From NCBI GenBank assembly GCA_022820025.1, contig JAJEGF010000087.1, positions 78,843 through 142,842 of the forward strand: a stretch of 64,000 nt of DNA, in the 5' to 3' direction. Of this stretch, positions 7,728 through 17,400 are shown one piece after another (the first letter of the stretch is position 1; every line of letters begins with the position of its first letter). Under the pieces are notes generated by a model. The model saw only the letters and a list, made by a program, of their open reading frames with translations, did not search any database and was not told the origin of the DNA. The stretch is from Chloroflexota bacterium (lineage in GTDB: Bacteria > Chloroflexota > UBA11872). The translations under genes were made by a program, and so were the position numbers.

Positions 7728-8543
7728 ATGAGCGCATCGAACGGGCTTGAATCTCATGTGGACGACCTGCGGACGCGCGGCTGGTGCGTAATCCCCGACA
7801 TCATCGCGGAGCCGGACCTCAGCGACGTTCGCGAGAAGGTGTCGGCGTCCATCATCGAACACTCGCGCTCCCCCGCGCCGCGCTACGGCGTCTCCAACCT
7901 GCTGCGCTTCGACCAGGCGCTGCTGCCCCACCTTGGGGACGAGAACGTGAACACCGTCACGCAGGGCGTGCTCGGTCCCCATTGGCGCATCTCGTATGTG
8001 ACCGGCTACGTCACCGGGCCCGGTACCGACCGGGACATCTGGCACGCGGACTTTCCCTACAACCAGCGCAACCTGGCGCACATTCCCGCGCCCTACCCGG
8101 ACGTGCCCATGCACCTCACCACGTTCTGGATGCTCACCGACTTCACGCCCGAGAACGGCGCGACGTACGTGGTGCCCGGCAGCCACCGCCAGCAGGACCA
8201 TCCGCGTCCCGGCAGCCCGCTTGGCGACTGGATGGCGCCGCGCGATGACGAGGCCCGCCTCCTGGGCAAGGCCGGCTCGGTGGCCATCGTGGACAGCCGC
8301 CTCTGGCACGCGGTCTCACCCAACACGACCGAACAGGATCGCGTGACCGTGGTTGTCCGTTTCGCGCCCTGGTGGTTGAACCTCAACCCGACCCGCCGCG
8401 GCCACGTGGAGCGCCAGGTCATCGTCGGCGACGGGATCGACTCGTTCGTGGAGGACCTGCCGCGCGAGGTTTACGACGAGGCGCCGGACAACCTGCGGCC
8501 GCGGCTGGCTCACCTGCTACCCGCCGGCTCGGTCATCGGCTGA
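7728..8543 (+). CDS. Phytanoyl-CoA dioxygenase (PhyH) family protein
   Basis: 271 residues, ATG start with GGAG upstream. This is a Fe(II)/2-oxoglutarate oxygenase of the PhyH type. The metal-binding HxD is in DIWHADFPYNQ (about residues 103-113), the distal His in SRLWHAVSPN (about residues 188-197), and the 2-oxoglutarate-binding Arg is likely in VVVRFAPWW. VVPGSHRQQDHP is the usual PhyH segment between them. PhyH paralogues are abundant in uncultured marine Chloroflexota and Poribacteria, and substrates range from lipids to small natural products. Nothing here points to a particular one. Confidence 0.88.
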   Translation: MSASNGLESHVDDLRTRGWCVIPDIIAEPDLSDVREKVSASIIEHSRSPAPRYGVSNLLRFDQALLPHLGDENVNTVTQGVLGPHWRISYVTGYVTGPGTDRDIWHADFPYNQRNLAHIPAPYPDVPMHLTTFWMLTDFTPENGATYVVPGSHRQQDHPRPGSPLGDWMAPRDDEARLLGKAGSVAIVDSRLWHAVSPNTTEQDRVTVVVRFAPWWLNLNPTRRGHVERQVIVGDGIDSFVEDLPREVYDEAPDNLRPRLAHLLPAGSVIG

Positions 8544-8647
8544 CCATCGGCGGGCCGCCCGCATGAAGGCTGGGCGCGTCTTTTTTCTGGCGCTGTCGCC
8601 GATATGCCGTACTGTATGCCGGTTGAGCAGCAAATCTCGGCGGTGCT

Positions 8648-9328
8648 ATGGCTGACTTGCGGGGCGTGATCTTTTTCGGCAAGGGAACCACGGCGGACGG
8701 GGCAGCCGCGCCAGATGACGGCGGCGCGCCGCTGGACGCCACCATCGAGCAGCTGCACGCAATCGGTGCGGACGCCATCACAGTCATTACGTCCGATAGC
8801 GATGACGTGCCCCAGGCTTCGGATGTGCAGGTCCAGATCCGGGACGCCGGTCACGGTGAGGTGCATGGTCTGCTGCAAGCCATCCCGCGCACTGAAGAAG
8901 TCGAAATCCTCGTGGCCGAACACCCGCTGCAGCCGACCGCCGACTTCCAGCCGTCGCAAGGCTCCAACAATTGCGTGTTCGTCGTGGCCGAAGGCGCGAG
9001 CGAAGGTCGCGTCGTCGACGTGATTGAGCTCGAGTACGAGGAGCGGCGTCGCGTCACCCAGTTCGCCGTGCGCGCGGTCAACGGTGAAGGCGGCTACCGC
9101 CACACTGGCCTGACCTTCCTGCCCCTGGGCGCGTTGGAATTGGCGGCGCTCGTGGGCCTGCAGCAAACGCTGGCGGCGGACGGGGTCACGGAAGCCTTGC
9201 CGCTCACCCTGGGCCGCTTGCGCACGCGCGCGGCCGACGACGTGCTCCAGGACGTCGCGGGCATGAACCTGGACGACCTGTTCGACCGGTTCCTGTTCGA
9301 AGGCCGGCTATCCGCGATTAAGGCCTGA
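8648..9328 (+). CDS. Hypothetical protein, possible nucleotidyltransferase-like fold
   Basis: 226 residues, ATG start. The protein opens with a short hydrophobic strand (LRGVIFFGKG) and alternates predicted strands and helices: TIEQLHAIGADAITVITSD, EVEILVAEHPLQ, NNCVFVVAEGA, VVDVIELEYEERRRVTQFAVRAVN. The pattern recalls an alpha/beta nucleotide-sugar or NTP transferase, but no diagnostic GxGxRxG or DxD motif is visible, so I leave the function open. No signal peptide or membrane segment. It follows PhyH and precedes an endonuclease/exonuclease/phosphatase-family gene in the same direction. Confidence 0.55.
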   Translation: MADLRGVIFFGKGTTADGAAAPDDGGAPLDATIEQLHAIGADAITVITSDSDDVPQASDVQVQIRDAGHGEVHGLLQAIPRTEEVEILVAEHPLQPTADFQPSQGSNNCVFVVAEGASEGRVVDVIELEYEERRRVTQFAVRAVNGEGGYRHTGLTFLPLGALELAALVGLQQTLAADGVTEALPLTLGRLRTRAADDVLQDVAGMNLDDLFDRFLFEGRLSAIKA

Positions 9329-9357
9329 CGCCAACCCTTGTTTCACCGCGGCGTGCT

Positions 9358-10203
9358 GTGACGCCCCGGGATTCCGGCGGGCTCCGCGTCGCCTGCTGGA
9401 ACATCTGGGGCTTCTCCTGGGAATGGCCGCGGCGACGCCCCCTCTTGGCGGCCGAACTGGCTGACCTCGAGCCGGACGCCGTGTTCCTGCACGAGGCGCG
9501 CGCCGCGCGCCGGCCCTGGGAAAACGGAGAGTCAACGCCCGCGCAGGTTGCCGCCGACTCCGATCTGTCCGTGGTGGACTGGATCGACGCCCCAACGTCC
9601 CACCCGGACACCCGCATGGGGCCCGCTCTTCTGGCGAGACAGCAGCCAGTCACGACGTCGCGCTTCCAACTCGCCGACCGAGGGTCGGTCGCGAATCTCG
9701 GTTACCACGAACCCTGGCTTCTGACCGCGGACTGGGAAATCCAGGAATCTCGCCTGGTCGTGGCGAGCACTCACCTGCCCAGATCGGGACTGTTCGACGC
9801 GCTCGACGCCTCGGTCAGCAGCCTCGTTCAGGTCATCCAGCCAATGACCGAAGACGCCGACCTCCTGGTTCTCGTTGGCGACCTGAACCTGATGCCCCAG
9901 AACTCTCTGCTCTACCGCCTCATGCGGGACCTGGAGCTTGAGTCGGCGCCACCGCTCGACCGCGCGCCACCGACCTATCCCACCAGCAACGCCCTGAGCA
10001 ACCGCCAGGCCCTTGAAGACAGCGTGGGCAACCTCATCCACCCGCGGGCGCCGCCAATCCGCATCGACCACCTGCTGGTCCGCTCGAAGTCGAGTTCACC
10101 GCTGAAGATCGTCGCCGAGGGACGCTTCGGAACCGCGCATGGCGATGGCGACCTGTACGCCTCCGACCACTGGGGCCTGTGGTTCGACGTTGCGGTCACC
10201 TGA
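9358..10203 (+). CDS. Endonuclease/exonuclease/phosphatase family protein
   Basis: 281 residues from a GTG. The classic metal-dependent phosphohydrolase motifs appear in order: RVACWNIWG (metal Asn, about residues 10-18), VFLHEA (metal Glu), VASTHLP (His), VGDLNLMPQN (Asp and Asn, about residue 180), IDHLLV, and ASDHWGLW with the terminal catalytic SDH. All active-site residues are therefore present. The family covers DNA-repair nucleases, sphingomyelinases and inositol phosphatases, and the substrate cannot be read from sequence. No signal peptide, so it is cytoplasmic. Confidence 0.85.
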   Translation: MTPRDSGGLRVACWNIWGFSWEWPRRRPLLAAELADLEPDAVFLHEARAARRPWENGESTPAQVAADSDLSVVDWIDAPTSHPDTRMGPALLARQQPVTTSRFQLADRGSVANLGYHEPWLLTADWEIQESRLVVASTHLPRSGLFDALDASVSSLVQVIQPMTEDADLLVLVGDLNLMPQNSLLYRLMRDLELESAPPLDRAPPTYPTSNALSNRQALEDSVGNLIHPRAPPIRIDHLLVRSKSSSPLKIVAEGRFGTAHGDGDLYASDHWGLWFDVAVT

Positions 10204-10266
10204 TCGCACTGCTGGCAGGATGATGTTTCAGAATTGACCACCGGGTCACCCGAGGAGATCGCCCAG

Positions 10267-11013
10267 ATGACTGCTGAGTTCCAGGGCCGCGTCGCATTGG
10301 TAACCGGAGCCGGACGCGGCATGGGCCGCGCCACCGCCGAGCGCCTGCTGGCCGGCGGCGCCCAGGTGGCCGTCAACGACGTCAACGCCGAACAGATCGA
10401 ATCCGTCGCGTCGGACCTCGGCGCCAACGCCGCAGCATTTCCGGCCAACGTGGCGGACAAGTCGTCCGTCGACGCCATGGTCGCCGACGTCACCGAGCAT
10501 TTCGGCCGCCTGGACATCCTCATCAACAACGCCGGCATCGTCTCGCCCACGGCCTTCGAGTCCATCCGGGAGTCCGAGTGGCGGCGTGTCCTGGACGTCA
10601 ACGTCAACGGCGTGTTCTTCTGCACCCAGGCCGTCATCCCGGCCATGAAAGCCAACGGCTACGGCCGCATCGTCAACTTCTCGTCCACCGCCGGAAAGAA
10701 CGTCAGCACCGTGGGCGGTGCGTCCTACACCACCTCAAAGGCCGCGGTACTGGGCCTTACGCGCGCGGCCGCCAAGGAACTCGCCCCGTACGGCATCACC
10801 GTCAACGCCGTCTGCCCCGGCATGATCGACACCGACATGCTGCGCGTCGCCTGGTCCGAGGAGCGCATCCAGGAATACATCCCGTCCATCCCCCTGAACC
10901 GGATGGGTGAACCGTCCGAGGTCGCCGACCTCGTCTGCTTTCTCGCCTCCGACCGCGCCGCCTACATCACCGGCGCCGCCCTCGACATCACGGGCGGCGA
11001 ACTGATGGTCTGA
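10267..11013 (+). CDS. Short-chain dehydrogenase/reductase (FabG-like)
   Basis: 248 residues. I chose ATG 10267 because GAGGAG lies 9 bases upstream and the protein then begins MTAEFQGRVALVTG; an earlier start at 10234 adds an unlikely leader. The Rossmann motif TGAGRGMG, the NNAG motif, a catalytic Ser in NFSSTAGK and the Tyr-x3-Lys pair in YTTSK are all present. The C-terminus SDRAAYITGAALDITGG is standard for classical SDRs such as 3-oxoacyl-ACP reductases and sugar dehydrogenases. Probably NAD(P)-dependent oxidation of a sugar or hydroxy acid; the exact substrate is unknown. Confidence 0.88.
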   Translation: MTAEFQGRVALVTGAGRGMGRATAERLLAGGAQVAVNDVNAEQIESVASDLGANAAAFPANVADKSSVDAMVADVTEHFGRLDILINNAGIVSPTAFESIRESEWRRVLDVNVNGVFFCTQAVIPAMKANGYGRIVNFSSTAGKNVSTVGGASYTTSKAAVLGLTRAAAKELAPYGITVNAVCPGMIDTDMLRVAWSEERIQEYIPSIPLNRMGEPSEVADLVCFLASDRAAYITGAALDITGGELMV

Positions 11014-11016
11014 CCG

Positions 11017-14000
11017 CTAGCCGACCGCATCGCACGTCGGCCAGTCCGGCAACGTGGCGCCCTGCTGCGCTCGGGCGGCCAGACTGCTCGGCAGGCACTG
11101 GGTCAGGTAGTGGTTCAAGCCGAGGTGCAATTCCCGCAGATTCGTCAGTTGGCCGAGTTCCGCTGGAACTTGCCCGGCTAGTCGATTAACGAACAGGTTC
11201 AGGTGCGTCAGGTTGGCAAGCCGACCCAATTCCGGCGGTATCGCTTCCGAGAATGCGTTATTTGACAGATCGAGTTCGCGCAACTCGCTCAGTTGCCCGA
11301 GTTCGCTCGGTATAGTGCCCCACAAACGGTTGTTGAAGAGCACCAGTCGCCGCAGAGCGCTCAGATCTCCAAGCTCGGGCGGGATTCGCCTGCCGCCGTG
11401 GGGCCCTCGAATCTCCAACGCCAGGACTCGACGCGGCGTACCGCCGAGTTCGATCGCTTCCCACTGCTCCATCGGGGCCTCGGCGCTCCAATTCAGCCAG
11501 CCCCGCCCGACCAGCACTTCCCGCACCTGGAGCAGGATCCGGCAGTCATTCACCAGCCCGGGATTCTCCTCCGGATTGGGTACGGCGATTCCGCTGGCAC
11601 AGGTCGGCGGCGAGGGCGCTGGATTGACCCGGATCTCCACGCTCACCACGTCGCCGAGTCCGTCGCTCGCCGCCACCGTCAGCGCATAGGCATCGACCAC
11701 TGCCGCGTCCAGGTCACTTGCAACGGAAACTCGGCCGCTGCCCGAGTCGATGGCGAACGCGCCGTCCTCGTTGCCGCCCGCGATCACGTAGCTGACCGTG
11801 TCCGCCAGCCGGCCGGGGATGTACACCCGGCCCACGCTGGCCCCGGGCAACGCGTCGTCTCGAATGTTGAAGGCATACGAACCGGCCTCGCAGGTCGCCC
11901 ACTCGCGCGGGCTGATGTATGGCGGCTCACGTCGGTTCAGGTGGAACGGCAGGCACTCCTCGAGTTGATTGCCCCACAGCCCCAGCGACCACAGGTCGTA
12001 CATGGACCCCAGGCCCACCGGCACGCGTCCGGTGAGTTGGTTGCCCCCGAACTGCAGATCCGTGAGCTTGGTCAGCCAGCCCAGCTCCCAGGGGATGAGG
12101 CCCGTCAGGCGGTTCTGGCCGAGATTCAACTCCGTGAGGTTTCGCAGTCCGCCGAGTTCGGACGGAATGTCGCCCGTCAGTTCGTTGTTCGAGAGGTCCA
12201 GCGTCTCCAGTTCGGCCAGTTCACCGATTTCGGGCGGAATGCTGCCCGCGACACCACTCTCGGCGAGGTCCAGCACCACCAAGCCGGTAAGTTGGCCCAG
12301 TTCGCTCGGAGTCCTCCCGTCGAACTCGTTCTCCCGAAGGAGGAGCCGCTGCAGGCTGGAAAGGTTGCCCAGCTCCGCTGGAATCTCGCCGGTCAGATCG
12401 TTCCCGGCAAGGTCCAGGAGTTCAAGCCTCGTCAGCTGGCCCAGTTCCGGCGGAATCCCGCCGTACAGCCGGTTACCCGACAGGTTCAGGCTCCGCAGCG
12501 AGCTCAAGTCGCCCAACTCTGCTGGAATCGTTCCCGAGAGTTGATTGTGGGCGACGTCCAGCGTCTCCAACTCGGCGAGTTGACCCAGCGCCGGCGGAAT
12601 GTTGCCCGATATCTGATTGCCGGCAAGCTCCAGCGTCCGCAGCCTGGGCAGGTTGGCGACCTCGGGCGGGATGATGCCCGCGGTTACCGCATCGCCGTAT
12701 CTGCCGCTTCCCACCCTCAGTCCCGTCACCCGCCGCGGCGAGCCCTCGATGGTCAGCCCCACCCACTCATTGATCGGCGTCCCGACATTCCAGTTCGCGG
12801 CCACGCCGCCGAAGAGCCAATCCCGTAAATTCATCAGCGTCTGGCAGTCGCTCACCAGGCCGGGATTCGCACCGGGCTCGGGGACTACGAATCCGGCGTT
12901 GCAGGCCGCACGCCGCGTCGCAAGGTCCGCCTCCCTGGCACTCTCGGCCACCAGCCCGACGCCAAGGCTCACGAGAACCTGTATGTCGGAGCCGTCGGGA
13001 TTCATCGAGTAGAGAACCTGGGGAACGTGCCGCGAATACCTGTCGACTTCAGCGCTAATGCCAATCGCGATTCGCGATCCATCGGGCGACCAGACAGGTC
13101 CGTGTGGCTCCCCCAGGTCCTCGGGCGATGTACCCACGGGATTCCCATCAACGTCGACCACGCAGACCGAGGTCCATCCGCACGTGTAGAGAATCTTCGA
13201 CCCGTCCGGCGACCAAGCCACCGTCTCGATCCAGGCAACCGACGGATCCGTCTCATACGAGCCTTCGTTCCAGCCCTGGCTCTGCCAGCCCTCGATCGTC
13301 GTCAGCCGCCGCGGGTCCGAGCCGTCCGCCGCGAGGGTGTACAGCGCCACCTCGTCGCCGTCGGGCAACGCCAGCGCCAGCCGCGCGCCGTCGGGGGACC
13401 AGGAGGGAAGACTGGCCGCGGCGGAGATCTGCCTGAGATTGGAGCCGTCGGCGCCCACCGTGAATACCACCTGCTCCGCCGAACCCACGCCACGCACAAA
13501 GGCCAGGAGCCGACCGTCCGGCGACCAGCGGGGCGGAAGGCCGACTTCCCCATGGTCCGCCGGCGCCAGGCGTTGGATGTCGGAGCCGTCCGCGGCCATG
13601 CTGAAGAGCCCCGGGTCGGCCTCGTTGCTTGCCTGGCTGCCCGCGGACGTGTCGGCGTAATTGTGATCGGACAGAAACGCAATGCGGGTGCCGTCGGGCG
13701 ACCACACGGGCACGCTGCCAACGGCCAGGTAATCCACCTCGTCGGTGGTCGCATCCCAGACGGCGACTTCAAAGAACACTGTGCCGATCGGAACGTCGAC
13801 CGCGCGAGACTCCTCGTCCGGCGGTTCCCTTGGCGGGCTGTCCCAGAACGTAAAGGAGTCCCAGCAGACGGAGTACGCCACCCGTGTCCCGGCAGGGGAG
13901 ACGTCGGCGTGGGTCAGGTAGACCTTGAGATACGACCGCATCTCGATGTGGGCCTCATACGGCACGTCAAACGTGCCTTGCACACGCGTCCCGTCCGCCG

Positions 14001-14415
14001 TCGCCTGGTAGAGCTGGTCGCTGTGGATGAAAAGCAGTTCGGAGCCACCCGGCGTCCATTGCACCGAGTTCTGGGCATTCGTTGAGTGAACGCCGCGGGG
14101 ACCCCAACCCTCGCACGGCGGAAGGCGGCTGTGGGCATGCGCCGGCCTGGTCGTCAGGCTCACTCCGAGCGCAACCAAAATCGCGGCGAGCGCGACGAAG
14201 CCCAGTGGCGGCGCCGCCCGAATTCGGGATCTACGTCTTGCGGTGAGAAGTCGCAGCCGTCCGGGCACTGGCCTCGATCTGCCTCTTGATCGACGAAGGC
14301 CTGGTATCAGCCGCATCGCTGGAGCTGAACATGACGACAAGAGTCGCCGACCTGCCCAATCAGCAGCAGAGCGGCTGAGTTTCCGGCCGGCCACCAGCAC
14401 GTTCTCCAACCTCAT
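11017..14415 (-). CDS. Exported PD40-propeller / LRR / cadherin-like / LRR repeat protein
   Basis: 1132 residues. I chose the ATG at 14415 because it overlaps the upstream TGA as ATGA. A hydrophobic segment near residues 70-90 ending in AHAHS is the export signal, behind an unusually long Arg-rich leader. Next come about six PD40/TolB-type blades (repeated WSPDG.RIAF pattern), forming a WD40-like propeller. They are followed by a cap segment and about ten plant-type 24-residue LRRs (L..L.L..N.L.G.IP.ELG.L), then a cadherin-like Ig domain (YAFNIRDD...YALTVAASDG). A second, related cap and about four more LRRs close the protein. No enzyme motif was seen. Likely a surface or secreted binding protein. 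Confidence 0.85.
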   Translation of the reverse strand: MRLENVLVAGRKLSRSAADWAGRRLLSSCSAPAMRLIPGLRRSRGRSRPVPGRLRLLTARRRSRIRAAPPLGFVALAAILVALGVSLTTRPAHAHSRLPPCEGWGPRGVHSTNAQNSVQWTPGGSELLFIHSDQLYQATADGTRVQGTFDVPYEAHIEMRSYLKVYLTHADVSPAGTRVAYSVCWDSFTFWDSPPREPPDEESRAVDVPIGTVFFEVAVWDATTDEVDYLAVGSVPVWSPDGTRIAFLSDHNYADTSAGSQASNEADPGLFSMAADGSDIQRLAPADHGEVGLPPRWSPDGRLLAFVRGVGSAEQVVFTVGADGSNLRQISAAASLPSWSPDGARLALALPDGDEVALYTLAADGSDPRRLTTIEGWQSQGWNEGSYETDPSVAWIETVAWSPDGSKILYTCGWTSVCVVDVDGNPVGTSPEDLGEPHGPVWSPDGSRIAIGISAEVDRYSRHVPQVLYSMNPDGSDIQVLVSLGVGLVAESAREADLATRRAACNAGFVVPEPGANPGLVSDCQTLMNLRDWLFGGVAANWNVGTPINEWVGLTIEGSPRRVTGLRVGSGRYGDAVTAGIIPPEVANLPRLRTLELAGNQISGNIPPALGQLAELETLDVAHNQLSGTIPAELGDLSSLRSLNLSGNRLYGGIPPELGQLTRLELLDLAGNDLTGEIPAELGNLSSLQRLLLRENEFDGRTPSELGQLTGLVVLDLAESGVAGSIPPEIGELAELETLDLSNNELTGDIPSELGGLRNLTELNLGQNRLTGLIPWELGWLTKLTDLQFGGNQLTGRVPVGLGSMYDLWSLGLWGNQLEECLPFHLNRREPPYISPREWATCEAGSYAFNIRDDALPGASVGRVYIPGRLADTVSYVIAGGNEDGAFAIDSGSGRVSVASDLDAAVVDAYALTVAASDGLGDVVSVEIRVNPAPSPPTCASGIAVPNPEENPGLVNDCRILLQVREVLVGRGWLNWSAEAPMEQWEAIELGGTPRRVLALEIRGPHGGRRIPPELGDLSALRRLVLFNNRLWGTIPSELGQLSELRELDLSNNAFSEAIPPELGRLANLTHLNLFVNRLAGQVPAELGQLTNLRELHLGLNHYLTQCLPSSLAARAQQGATLPDWPTCDAVG

Positions 14416-17400
14416 CGCGGCGTCCACACCTGGCCCTCGTCATCGGACCCCCAGCAAGCCACGGTTCCGTCCGCGCGCAGGCCACAGGTGTGTGCTCGAC
14501 CCATGCTGATGGTGGTGACCCGCACGTCGTCGGGCGATGTGGATTCGCCGGGTCGGAAGGATCCCCAGCACTCCACGGTCCCATCGCCGCGGAGCCCACA
14601 GGTGCGGTAGTCGTCGCTGCTGATGGCCACAAAGGTCTCACCCACCGGCGGCGTCGCGTGAGGGGCTGATTTGTCGCCCCAGCAGCGGACGGTCCCATCG
14701 GCACGCAACCCGCAGGTGTGATCGCTGCCGCTGGCAATTGCCGTAAACCGCTCGTCGGCGGGCGGCGTGGCCTGGCCTTCGTCGTCGCGTCCCCAGCAGA
14801 CCGCCGTCCCATCGCTACGCAAGCCGCAGGTGTGACCGCCGCCACTGCTGAGCATCGTGAACCGTTCCCCGGCCGGAGGCCAGGTTCGACCGTCATCGTC
14901 GAAGCCCCAGCAGACCGCCGTCCCATCGCTACGCAAGCCGCAGGTGTGGCTTGAGCCGCTGCTCAGCGCGGAGAACGTTTCGCCGGCAGGGGGCGGCTCG
15001 CTGACGGCGACGCCTACACCCCAGCACAGAGCCGTTCCGTCGTCGCGTAGCCCGCACGTGTGACTCCACCCGCCACTGAGCGCGACAAACCGCTCACCCT
15101 CCGGCGGCCACACCGGCCGAAGACCGGACCGGCCGCCCCAGCAGATCGCCTGACCGTCCACGCTGAGCGCACAGGTGTGGAAACTGCCGCAGCTGACGGC
15201 CACGAATGCTGGCAGCGGGCTGGGCAGCGGCGGCGGCGGCGGGGTGTACGGCGGTGTCACTACAGGCGGGCGAAGATACCCCTCGCCCCAGCACGTCGCG
15301 GTTCCGTCCTGGCGCAGGGCGCAGCTGAAGTCCTGCCCACTGCCGATGGCCGCGAATGTCTCGTCCGCCGGCGCCGCGGCCTGGCCGTTCCAGTTCTGCC
15401 CCCAGCAGACGGCGGATCCGTTGGCGCGGACACCGCAGGTGTGTTCGGCGCCGCTGTCGATCGCGACGAACGACTCGTGCTCCGGCGGCGACGACCGGCC
15501 GTCGTGGTTCTCACCCCAGCAGACGGCCGTCCCGTCCTCGCGCAAGGCGCACGTGTGCAGCGATCCACTGCTGAGGGTCGTGAAGCGCTCGCCGCTGGGC
15601 GGTGCAGCCTGGCCAACGGGGTTGCCGCGCCCGTCCTCGTTGCTACCCCAGCACACGGGCGTTCCGTCCTCGCGCAGGGCGCAGGTGTGGAAGGCGCCCA
15701 CGCTGATGGTCGCGAAGCGCTCGCCAGACGGCGGCGACGCCCCGCCCACGTGCCGACCGGATCCGTCATCGTTGCCGCCCCAGCACACGGGCGTGCCGTC
15801 CGGACGCAGCGCGCAGGTGTGCCCGGAGCCAGCACTAATGGTCGCGAACACCTCGCCTTCCGGAGGCACGGCGCGGCCGTTCCAGTCCTGTCCCCAGCAC
15901 ACGGGTGTCCCGTCCTCGCGCAGACCACAGACGTACTCGGACCCGCCGCTGATAGACATCAGTCGCTCGTCTGGAGGCTCCGGAATGTCGCGGGGCGAGG
16001 ACCACCTGGAGTCGGGCGCTACCCAGCACACCGGCGTCCCATCCTGGCGAAGGGCGCAGGCGAAGCGGCTGCCGGCGGTGATCGCCGTGAAGCGCTCGCC
16101 ACGCAAGGATGTTCGCTGACGTTCCAGGAGCGATGCCTGGCCCCGGCTGTTCTCACCCCAGCACAGAATCGAGCCGTCGTCGCGCAACCCACAGGTGTGG
16201 CGAGCCCCGCTGCTGAGCAACACAAATTGCTGACTTTCCGGACGGAATGTGTGGAAGTCACCAAAGCAAACGGCCGAGCCATCGTCCCGAAGGCCACATA
16301 GGCGTTCACGGGCGCTGCTAATGGAAACGAACCGCTCGTTCTCGAATACCCCGGACCACTGCCCAAAGTCAGTGCTGCACCAGAGCGTGCCATCCGCTCG
16401 CAGCGCACACGTATGGTCCGGCCCAACACTGATGGCAACGAAGCGCTCGTCCTCCGGCGGCCAGAGCTTGCCCCAGCTACTGGATCGGTCTTCCGCGCCC
16501 CAGCAGAGGGTGGACCCGTCATCGCGCAGGCCGCAGGTATGCTCGCCGCCGCTGCCGATCGCCACAAATACTTCAGCCTCTGGCGGCGAGGCCTGGCCCT
16601 GGTCGTCGCGTCCCCAGCACGCCGCGGACCCATCTAACCTCAACGCGCAACTGTGGCTTGAGCCGCTGCTGAGGTATTCGAATCGTTCACCCTCCGGCGG
16701 CGTTGACCGCCCATTGCGATTGGATCCCCAACACGCCGCGCTTCCATCCTGACGCAGCGCACAGGTGTGTTGCTCGCCGCTGCTCACGGCCACAAGGCGC
16801 TCGTCGGCTGGCGGCGACGCCTGACCGTGGGTGTCGTCGCCCCAACAGAAGGGCTCGCCGTCCTTGCGCAGCGCGCAGGTATGCAACTCCCCGCTGCTTA
16901 ACGCAACGAACGGGCCGCCGGCGATCGGCGGGTAGCGCGGCGCTCCGGTTTCGAAGCGCCCGCCCCAGCAAACCGGCGTGCCGTCCGTGCGAAGGCCGCA
17001 GGTAAAGTCACCGCCACTGCTCACCGCGCTGAGTTTCTCGCCGTGCGGCGCTACGGCTCGCCCGCCAGGGGTTTCATAACCGCCGGCGTTTGAGCCCCAG
17101 CAGACCGGCGTCCCGTCGGCCAGCAATCCACACGTGTGCTGTGGGCCGCTGCTGAGTGCGGTAAACGCCACGCCGTGCGGCGGTGACGTCACGCTCCCGG
17201 CCATGCCCCAGCAGACTGGCGTCCCGTCGGCGCGCAGCGCGCAGGTGTGCTCCTCGCCGCCGCTCACGGCAACGAATCGCTCGGCCTGCGTTGGCGTCGA
17301 CTTGCCGTGCTCATCGTCCCCCCAGCAGACCGCCACGCCGTCGGTTCGCACGCCGCAGGTATGGCGCTCGCCGGCGCTGACTGCCATGAACTGCACGCCC

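Noticed and set aside
8544..8647. Terminator after PhyH (GCGGG-CCG-CCCGC followed by T6)
   Set aside because: The stem is only five pairs and the T-run lies some 20 bases away, so the geometry is wrong for an intrinsic terminator.
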